Positions 56,774 to 64,000 of a stretch of DNA of 64,000 nucleotides are shown here, one piece after another (within the stretch, counting starts at the first letter, position 1; each line of letters begins with the position of its first letter). The notes under the pieces are model-generated. The model had not been told where the DNA came from, made no database searches, and saw only the letters and a list, made by a program, of their open reading frames with translations. The DNA comes from Kitagawia praeruptora (Eukaryota > Streptophyta > Magnoliopsida > Apiales > Apiaceae): NCBI GenBank assembly GCA_037693485.1, contig CM075348.1, positions 11,886,501-11,950,500 on the forward strand, in the 5' to 3' direction. Made by a program: the position numbers and the translations under genes.

Positions 56774-57216
56774 GAGTAAATTACATAGTGGTGGTTGTAT
56801 TTTACACCAATTTTCAAAATATTGTCCAAACTTTCAGATTCTCAAAAGAGTGGCCAAGTTTTCTTTTCGTCTTTCAAAAAAGTGGTGGCCGTTAATTTCC
56901 GTTAAATTTTCACCGTTAACTAATATATTTAAAAAGTAAATTACAGAATGGTGATCATACTTTACAATGAATTTCAAAATAGTTAACGGTGAAAATCATT
57001 AAATACCCACTATTTTGAAAATCATTGTAAATTATGGCCACCATTCTGTAATTTACTTTTTAAATATATTAGCTAACGGTGAATATTTAACGGAAGTTGA
57101 CGGCAACCACTTTTGAAAGGCGGAAAGAAAAGTTGGTCACTCTTTTGAGAATCTGAAAGTTTGGCCACTATTTTGAAAATTGGAATAAAATACGGTCATC
57201 ACTATGTAATTTACTC
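56774..57216. mobile_element. Foldback element forming a long palindrome (443 bp)
   Basis: The left arm (56774 to about 56995) and the reverse of the right arm (57216 to about 56996) match almost throughout: GAGTAAATTACATAGTG, CCAATTTTCAAAATA, CAAACTTTCAGATTCTCAAA, then AAAGTAAATTACAGAATGGT and the centre. The inner AATTACAGAATGG ends look like a second pair of termini, suggesting a related element nested at the axis. No coding content. Confidence 0.75.
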
Positions 57217-57348
57217 GTTTTCTTAATGCCCTTTCATATTATATGGTAGAAGTGTAGAACAAAAAAACAATTTTATCCATTTTCCTAGCTCAATATCAAA
57301 ATTAACACAAAATATTATACTCAATTGAAATCAGTTCATACTTGTAGT

Positions 57349-57892
57349 TTAAATTTCATTAGGATATATAACATCTCGAAAACCATCTATATTGATGACA
57401 AATGCAGAAAATCCAGAGTACTCCATAAAGCAGTCAACGAGGAACTGAGGAAGTCCGGCAAGGCCATGCTTAGACAGGAAGCACATAAGAGCACTCGGAG
57501 CTGAACCAACGAGGGAAAAGCTTCCTAGCTTAACCTTCAAATGAATCTTCTTCGTTATCTTTGTCTTAGCATAAGGCCTGAGTTTGCGAGTACTTAACCC
57601 ATTTATTCGAACATCTCTGGCTCTTTTATGATTGTCGCAAGCTTAGTTTGTATATGTCCTCGATATCCATCCTCAACTCATTGCACAAGCCTCTTTTTCT
57701 TCTGGTACAAGGCACTTTCCACCACATTTTTCGACTTCCTCTCCTCATTTGATATATATACAAAGCCTTTACTTCAAGGCTCATCTCACCTTCTCTGTAG
57801 AACGAGAAGCTTCTCTGATTAACTGATTTACCTTGCTTTAGTTTAACTGATTTCTTCTCTGTAAACAATAAAAGTACAATCATTTTTAACAA
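57349..57892 (-). pseudogene. Unknown host pseudogene, copy 1
   Basis: The minus strand has MSLEVKALYIYQMRRGSRKM and RRKRGLCNELRMDIEDI, then a shift near 57630 into a frame with RKLRPYAKTKITKKIHLKVK and LGSFSLVGSAPSALMCFLSK, then a segment GLPQFLVDCFMEYSGFSAF. A second copy lies head-to-head at 57947. The family is not recognised. The paired blocks show both come from one gene. Confidence 0.55.
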
Positions 57893-57946
57893 AAGCTTGC
57901 CTCATCTCTCACACTCTCTGCAGCTACCAAATTAATATCCAAATAT

Positions 57947-58300
57947 GTGAATAAAATATGTGGCTTGAGCCTTGAAGTAAGTGCTTTTCATAGACATCAA
58001 ATGAGGAGCGGAAGTCAAAAAATGTGGTGTTCTGTGACAAGTAGAAAAAGAAGATGGTGTAAAGAGATAAGGATGGACATCGAGGACATTCTTAAAACTA
58101 AGCTCGCAACAATCACAGAAGAACCAGAGATGTTGGAAGAAAAGGGAAATGTACTGAGAAAACACAGGCCTTATGCTAGCTAAGACAAAGAGAAAGAAGA
58201 AGATTATCCAAAGGTTAAGCTAGGAAGTGCTCGTATGTGATTTTTATGACTGGCTTCGTGTCTACACATCGCGTTGCAGGACTTCCTCGTTGATTACCTC
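57947..58300 (+). pseudogene. Unknown host pseudogene, copy 2 (inverted)
   Basis: The plus strand has GLSLEVSAFHRHQMRSGSQK, RRWCKEIRMDIEDILKTKLA and EEPEMLEEKG, followed by LRKHRPYAS and a stop. Degraded nucleotide homology to copy 1 (AAGGTTAAGCTAGGAAG) continues to about 58300. It is divergently arranged with copy 1 across a spacer of about 55 bp. Confidence 0.55.
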
Positions 58301-58528
58301 GATTCAGGTATTTGTAATCGGGCTGTACATGTGAATCTTTGTACGTCAACTGTTATATTGCTTCTTGTAAATAACTGTTTGTGAGCTCCTCTGCCAGACA
58401 CTTTCTCATTGTCTTGACAAGTGATTATAAAACTGATCAATATCAGAATTTTCAGAATGTTGCTCACCAACTCAGCATACATCCTGAAATTTTTTGAAAA
58501 TTTTATTTTCTTGGCCATATTATGACCA

Positions 58529-58884
58529 TGTGATGAATAAAGCAGAGTCACGACCGTTAATCAAATTCACAAGAAGGAAAGATAAGGGTAAAGGAGTCAA
58601 TGTAGAAGCCAGGGGTACAGAAGAGAATTCACAGTAAAGCTGGAGGGCAAAAGAGTAAAAGGCTAATAGGCAAATAAAAGGGAAAGAGATGACAAGAGCT
58701 AGGGTTATGAAGAGAATTGTAATCGTAGTTTTCATATTAGACATGGGAGAGTGCGGCCTCTCGAATAGCCTGCAACTTGTCTTATTTATCCATTCTGTTC
58801 AGACCTTGTGTTGAAGTTAAATTAAATCGTTGATTGGAGTGATAAATTGATTATTAGTTCAAGTATCTTAAGCAATTTATCACA
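58529..58884 (+). repeat. 5' LTR of a chromovirus-type gypsy element
   Basis: The ends TGTGAT and ATCACA are inverted. The primer site TGGTATCAGAGCAC (tRNA-Met type) follows two bases later at 58887. The 356-bp size is usual for small chromovirus LTRs. The 3' partner is not in the window. Confidence 0.65.
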
Positions 58885-58909
58885 AGTGGTATCAGAGCAC
58901 TCGACTTCA

Positions 58910-59225
58910 ATGGGACCGCCGACTGTAGCACAGAGGGTTGACCTCGTTGAGGAGAAGTTAACAAATCTGGAAGGCGTAATTAACGAAATGGTGTCAAAGG
59001 CGGTAGATCGAGCTGTAGATACGATGCACCATTCGTTGTCGAAACTGTTTATGGAGGGTCAGGCGAAGGCATCGAAACAGATGGGGGCAAATCTGGACGC
59101 ATTGGCGGTGAGATTAGAGGGACGAGTGCAAAGGACTCGTGAGTTCCATGAGACGTTGATTAACTCAGTAAAGGATGATCAACTCCGGTTCCAGGCAGAG
59201 ATGCGGTCCACCATAACTGGGCTAC
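58910..59225 (+). pseudogene. Chromovirus gag, N-terminal part, cut by an insertion
   Basis: It starts MGPPTVAQRVDLVEEKLTNL, a coiled-coil-type N terminus common in plant chromovirus gag reached from a TGGTATCAGAGC primer site. The frame is open for about 105 codons and is interrupted where another LTR begins at 59226. The capsid domain and everything after it are missing here. Confidence 0.7.
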
Positions 59226-60690
59226 TGATATGATATATTTATATATATATTTTAGATGATTTTATTCCCGTATTTAATTGCATTTTGCATTTATTTGGAT
59301 ATTTATTTGATAAATATTAATGTTTTATTGTAGAAGGCAAGAATTCCTAAATTTGGAAGAATTTGAACTTAAAGAGCTATTTTGGAGCTAAAAATGAAGA
59401 AATTCGGATTTATTGAGCTATATCCGCTTTCTACGGTATTTAATTCATATCTGGAGTTCTAGGAGTCGGATTTGGACGATCTTACTGTCCACGCGAAGCT
59501 TAGAAAATTTTCTACAATTCAGAGGGATTAAATCAGCAAAAATCCGATTGGAGCAGCTCGAAATCTGAGGAGAAAATTCAGTTCCGAATTTTAGTAAAAA
59601 AATCTTTTTACTTTTGGAATTTTATTGTAATTTATTTAAAGTGTAAAGTGTGTGTATTGAGTGTTTAGCCATTAGGAAATAATGCAGCCGAAAGTGATGA
59701 ATTAGTGGGCTTGAAAGAAGAAAAATAAATTGCAAGGTGGGCTAAGAAAAAGCTAATCATGGAGGCAATTATTTTATGCATGGAGGCTATAAATGAAGAC
59801 TTGAATTCGGCAGGGAAGGGACTATCTTAGACTAGACTAGCATATCTTAGCATAGCCTAGAAATTAGATTAGGATATAGCCTATTGCATAGTTCAAGAAA
59901 AAAAACACCACATTCATTTACATCTTTATTCGGCTACTACAAGTTTTATTTGGAGCTAGGGGCTTGGTTTTCTTCTCTTTTATGTACACTTTCTTCGGCT
60001 TAATTCTTCAATAATGTAAGGTATTTTCTATTTTATCTTGTTTATTAATTATGGATTGTTATATAATTTTAGTTGTTCTTAATTTTTACATTAGTGAGTA
60101 GTTTGTTTTAGGGCATAAAGGGAAGCCATGTTTGCATGATAATTCTGGCGTGATTTTCATAGTGGTTTGATTGATTATGGTAAATTCTAATCGATTATGT
60201 TTTGATATTTAATTTGTGTTAGTGGCCAATATCACAGATTAATTATATGCGAATAGGGGTAATAGATCGAGAGATTTTACTCTTAGAGGCACACATACGA
60301 TTAGCAGAATTAAATTTTAATGCGAGAGCATAATTGGATTTCCGAGAGCGTTAATACTTGAGAGAGATTAACACATGTTCTAATTACCCGATTAATTAAA
60401 TTACTAAAAGTGAATATATGTGTAAGCACGTTTCGGGAGCGTTGATACTTGAGAGAGATTAACGAGCCCTAAATTGCATGACCATTTTGATCGCTTTAGC
60501 TTAGAAGTCGGATATTATGTAAACATGGTGGACCTAATTGCCCTAGATTTAAATTCATTGTTGATCATTTAATTAATTAGTATAAATAATTAGTTAATAA
60601 ATATTTTCATCGTCTTTGCTCGAGAAACAATTAAATTAAAATTGATAAAACCCGCCTCCCTGAGAACGAACTTAAAAATATATCACACCA
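59226..60690 (+). repeat. 5' LTR of an Athila/Tat-type gypsy element (about 1.46 kb)
   Basis: It begins TGATATGATATATT within the chromovirus gag and ends near ATATATCACACCA, just before the primer site. The exact end is uncertain by a few bases (60685-60690). Its 3' part has CCCTGAGAACGAACTT, as in the solo LTRs at 15279 and 35690. No 3' LTR lies within the window. Confidence 0.7.
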
Positions 60691-60692
60691 AA

Positions 60693-60712
60693 TTTGGCGC
60701 CGCTGCCGGGGA
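60693..60712 (+). promoter_or_regulatory. Primer binding site, tRNA-Asp type
   Basis: TTTGGCGCCGCTGCCGGGGA is the form seen in plant Athila/Tat/Ogre elements, complementary to a tRNA-Asp 3' end. Confidence 0.75.
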
Positions 60713-62462
60713 GGCAAAAATTATCAATTCTAAATTAATTGTTTCTTATAATTTAGATTTTATTTTGTTCAATGTAAAAAAAAAATAAAAAAAATAAAAA
60801 TAAGTTTTAGTTTTAGTTTTTTTTTTTTTAACAAAATAAGTTTTAGTTTTATTAATTTCCAGTTCGTATTTTCTGCATTTGTGTGGTTTTTATTCGAAGC
60901 AAATCACTCCCCTCCCCTGTTTTCGTTACAATACAACACCAAACCCAGCTTATTCCTTTACACCGCCCAAAAACCTACCTCAACTCCTCTTCTTCACTCA
61001 GAACCCAACCACCACTACCTTTTCTCCGCCACCAATTCAACTCCGGCGTCCAACCACCATTCCGTTCTTCTCCAATCACCAATCTCTCCTCCACCGTTCC
61101 ACCCCTCCTCTGTTCACCTTTCGTCAACTTCGCCTGCACCGCCCCGACTGCGACACCACACTCACCAACGTCACACCCCGGTCTTTCCCTTCTTCCCCTC
61201 TTTTTCTTCCCGCAATCACCACTGTCGATTTCCCCAGCTTCCTTTCCTTCCCCTCTTTCAATCTAAACGCGCAATTCCCCTTTCCCCCAGTTTCATTTTC
61301 GGTTTATTAAGTCGTTGGGTTTGCTAGTTTTCTGAATTAACGCTGTAATTGTGTGTTTGTTCGAATTGCTGAGTTCGAGTCCTTAAACCGGATTTTGTTT
61401 GGTTTCTTTTGTTGGGTCTGTTCACTAAATCATTGATGCGTTTGTGCTACGTTTTTGAGTCTCTTTACTGCGTTGCTGATTTCGCGAGTTGCTGTGAACC
61501 GAGTTTTGCCTGTTATTGTTCGAGTTTAGTGCTGGGTTCATTGGTTCCGTTTTGTTCCTAGTCAGTGTTTGAGCTGTTCAGTTTGTGTGATGGATTTTTA
61601 GAATTGATTTGCGAGTTTTATTCTGCTGTTATTAGTTGTCATCGTGTGTAGTTCAGTTTCTGAGTTCCTGTGTCGAGTCTGTGTGTGGTTTGTCCGTTGA
61701 ATCCGAGTTCTTGTCTTGCGAAGTCTGTATATTCGCTGGTTTCTTGTTCATTCGCTGATTCCTTTGTTTACAAGTTGCTGCGCGAGGTTCCTGCGGGTTC
61801 ACGATTGGGTTGTTGCTTGTTGAATCTACAGCTGAGTTCAGTCATAGCTGTTCTTCGGTGTCCTGTTTTGCTGAGTTTGCTATGAGTTTGCTGTTAAGTA
61901 TTTAGCTGAGTTGGGGTGTTTATAGTCGGGTCTGTTTATGAGTTCGCTGTATTGCTGTTTGGTTCGCTGGTTTCGATTTGTTTTCCAAATATTGTTGTTC
62001 TAAACTGCGGTGGTTATTTTGATATTTCAATTCTGAATACTAAGCTGCCAAGTCGTCTTTTGTTTTTCCGAATTGCGTGTCTGCGTTTCCAAGTCTTATT
62101 GAATCAAGAAGTCCGTGGATTTTGCGTTTGAGTTTTGTGTCGAAATTTTGAAAAATAATTGAGAGTTCTGAATTTTATTTGTTGAAGTTTCGTCGTGCAA
62201 TTTATTAATTGTTTTGTTTTGGTTTTGTAATTAAAGTCTGTTTCCAGCTTGTAATAATGCAGTGAAAAATTAAAAAAAAAATAATAATAAAAATATATAA
62301 AAATAAAAAATAAAAATAAAAAATAAAATATAGATTTTATATTTTGTTTAATTTGTTAAATTTTTAGTTCGTTATGTTTTCTTTGTCTCATTGGAACTTT
62401 AGTTCCAATTGAGACCGGTTTTACTTCGTTTCTTGGCTTTGTAGTGTGTTTACAGGTCTGCA
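60713..62462 (+). other. Long strand-asymmetric leader
   Basis: After an A/T-rich start, 60880-61310 is very rich in C and T and so stays open in all three plus frames (127-148 codons). 61310-62220 is T/G-rich and poor in A. No domain is recognisable in any frame, and the triple opening is explained by composition. It is probably the untranslated leader of the element. Confidence 0.5.
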
Positions 62463-63902
62463 ATGGATGAAGTTGATACTTTTGCACATCTTTCTTTCCG
62501 AGTAGAGGCATTGACTCGAGAAATTTCCTCGTGGAAGACTGCAGAACCCCTTACATGTCCAATGAGTACAAATGAGATGTCACAAGTGGCCCCTGAAACT
62601 TACACTCGCTGTGAAGTTTGTGGAATGTATGGTCACTTTGGTTTTGAATGCTATTACAATGTCTATAATTCTCAGAGTGCTCAGTTCGGACAAATAAATT
62701 CTTTTGAAGAAGGATATGGGTACAACCAGTACTCAAACACTTTTGATCAAGATTGCGTGAATCAGCCAGATTTCTACTACCAGGACAATGGTGCTCAAAA
62801 TTTTTCATATCATAATCAGCAACAGTTTGAGCAACAATTTTATCAGTCATATGAGCAGCCGCCACAGCAAGAATATCAATATCCTCCTCTACAAGAACAT
62901 CTACATGTTTCTCAACCCAGCGTAGATGTGCAAGCTGATCAGACAAAGGAGATGTGGGATATCTTGAATAAAATGCTAAAGACGATGGAAAAATTAGAAA
63001 CTCAAAGTTTGGCAATTGAATCTCAAATTGCACAGTTGGCTAATTCTTCTACTACAGGGCAGCTCGGCTATTTACCATCATCATCTACCCGACCCGAAGA
63101 GGACCTGACTGCTATCAATCTCATAAGCGATCAGGAATATGATAGTTTTTCCATGTATGTTGATGATGAGGCCATTGATAAAGAAAAGGAGCATGCCACC
63201 AATGACAAGATCAATGATGTTGCTGCTACCGAGAACAATATGACTGATGATGAGGCTACAAAGGAAAGCAATACAGAGATGGTTGTTGTTTCTCTTCCGC
63301 AACCTGTGCCTAAGCTACCATGTATTGATAAATTTGCTCTCGATCTAGCCTCTACTTACAAGGCTTCTCTGCTCAAGAACACTTATTTCAAGGTTGATAT
63401 GATAACAAATATTGTCCAATATAATATTTCTCAAATTCTGGTTGAGGATCCATACAAAGTGGCTCCTACGCTTCAAGCTCGAGAAGAGGGAGAAGATGGA
63501 AGTGTCTTCTTATCCAATGATGTGATAAGCCAAGATGTCCGAATGGCTCATGTGGAAGAGATGAATGAAGAAAAGCCACCACCAGAGCCTCCACCTTATA
63601 TTAAGGGAGTTCAACATTTTCAAGGCTATGAATTCTATCGTTGTTTTATCACAAAATTTTCCAAAACTACATATTTTCTTGATCAGTTATTATTCATTGA
63701 TGTAGTAGCAAAATTTGCTAATGCTTGTTTGGAGATTTTGTGCAGGATTAAAACAACTGTTGTTGCTCTTGATTTTATTCATGGTGGTCCCGCGCAACAT
63801 GTTTTTGGTCTTTTTGGAGTGTCAATTCAGTGCCTCGACACTTCATGCTTATGCATTAGGGGAGTTTTCCAATTTTTTTTTTATTTATTCTGTAATTTTT
63901 AG
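62463..63902 (+). CDS. Gag-like protein of the Athila/Tat-type element (479 aa)
   Basis: It has a perfect CCHC zinc knuckle, C50-X2-C53-X4-H58-X4-C63, preceded by a short helical N terminus. A Gln/Tyr-rich low-complexity stretch (about 90-150) follows. Next comes a helical segment EMWDILNKMLKTMEKLETQS, then IESQIAQLANSS, which corresponds to the block after the knuckle in Athila/Tat gag proteins. An acidic linker and a Pro-rich KPPPEPPPY motif follow. The usual large capsid domain before the knuckle is missing, and no protease or polymerase follows before the window ends. It may be a non-autonomous gag-only element or a 3' fragment of gag. Confidence 0.6.
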   Translation: MDEVDTFAHLSFRVEALTREISSWKTAEPLTCPMSTNEMSQVAPETYTRCEVCGMYGHFGFECYYNVYNSQSAQFGQINSFEEGYGYNQYSNTFDQDCVNQPDFYYQDNGAQNFSYHNQQQFEQQFYQSYEQPPQQEYQYPPLQEHLHVSQPSVDVQADQTKEMWDILNKMLKTMEKLETQSLAIESQIAQLANSSTTGQLGYLPSSSTRPEEDLTAINLISDQEYDSFSMYVDDEAIDKEKEHATNDKINDVAATENNMTDDEATKESNTEMVVVSLPQPVPKLPCIDKFALDLASTYKASLLKNTYFKVDMITNIVQYNISQILVEDPYKVAPTLQAREEGEDGSVFLSNDVISQDVRMAHVEEMNEEKPPPEPPPYIKGVQHFQGYEFYRCFITKFSKTTYFLDQLLFIDVVAKFANACLEILCRIKTTVVALDFIHGGPAQHVFGLFGVSIQCLDTSCLCIRGVFQFFFYLFCNF

Positions 63903-64000
63903 GATTTGTTGTGTTCTTTTTATTTTTATTTTATTTTTCTCTTTTATAGAATTTTTTTTTTCTAGAACCCATCCCCACTGAAATGATTTAATAGTTCCGT

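Noticed and set aside
60879..61327. Three overlapping ORFs of 127-148 aa
   Set aside because: All three plus frames are open because the stretch is C/T-rich and lacks stop codons; that is composition, not three genes.
62551..63033. 160-aa minus-strand ORF
   Set aside because: It is the shadow of the Gag-like ORF on the plus strand.
1..64000. Species-level assignment
   Set aside because: The element types and gene fragments point to a flowering plant, probably a eudicot, but nothing here is diagnostic of a species without a database search.

Overview
This window reads as repeat-rich nuclear DNA of a flowering plant, most likely a eudicot. The evidence is AT-rich sequence, plant Ty1/copia and Ty3/gypsy elements with recognisable primer sites, CACTA, hAT, Mutator, Harbinger, Stowaway and Helitron elements, and fragments of plant-specific gene families (DC1 Cys/His-rich, MIK2-like receptor kinase). 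I cannot name the species. No rRNA, convincing tRNA gene or CRISPR array was seen.

Layout. 0-1.6 kb: a Harbinger/Tourist-like element (TSD TAA) holding a 958-bp solo LTR (TSD GTAAA). 4-7.4 kb: the most gene-like stretch, with a short STE20-like pseudokinase, an orphan exon-like fragment, and a 173-codon unknown gene with a TATA box. 8-13 kb: tandem repeats, a tRNA-like patch and several MITEs. 13.2-34.0 kb: a nested stack. A Tat-type gypsy element (636-bp LTRs, 14 differences, TSD GGTCC) was hit by a CACTA element, which holds an Athila/Tat-type solo LTR and a 12-kb minus-strand Sirevirus-type copia element. A deletion removed the right end of the CACTA and the edge of the Sirevirus 5' LTR. 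34-38 kb: tandem repeats, a Stowaway and an inverted Tat remnant split by a second solo LTR of the same family. 38.6-41 kb: a DC1-domain pseudogene split by a hAT-type element carrying eight 176-bp satellite units. 42.8-51 kb: a second hAT element, a second minus-strand pseudokinase, three foldback MITEs set in (TA)n, a 761-bp Mutator-like element, nested Helitrons and a receptor-kinase fragment. 51.2-56.1 kb: a complete but frame-broken Tork/Tnt1-like copia element (TSD ACTGA). 56.8-58.3 kb: a large palindrome and two oppositely oriented copies of an unknown pseudogene. 58.5-64 kb: a chromovirus 5' end interrupted by an Athila/Tat-type element with a CCHC gag-like ORF.

How it works together. 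Almost everything is transposon layers, and the target-site duplications allow their order to be read. The likeliest functional host genes are the two pseudokinase paralogues and the gene at 6810-7331. The most unusual object is a plus-strand ORF at 24662-24931 inside the minus-strand Sirevirus. It has its own TATA box, and it shares with the element's LTR promoter an ATCCTGAT motif cluster at the same distance (about 196 bp) upstream of TATA.
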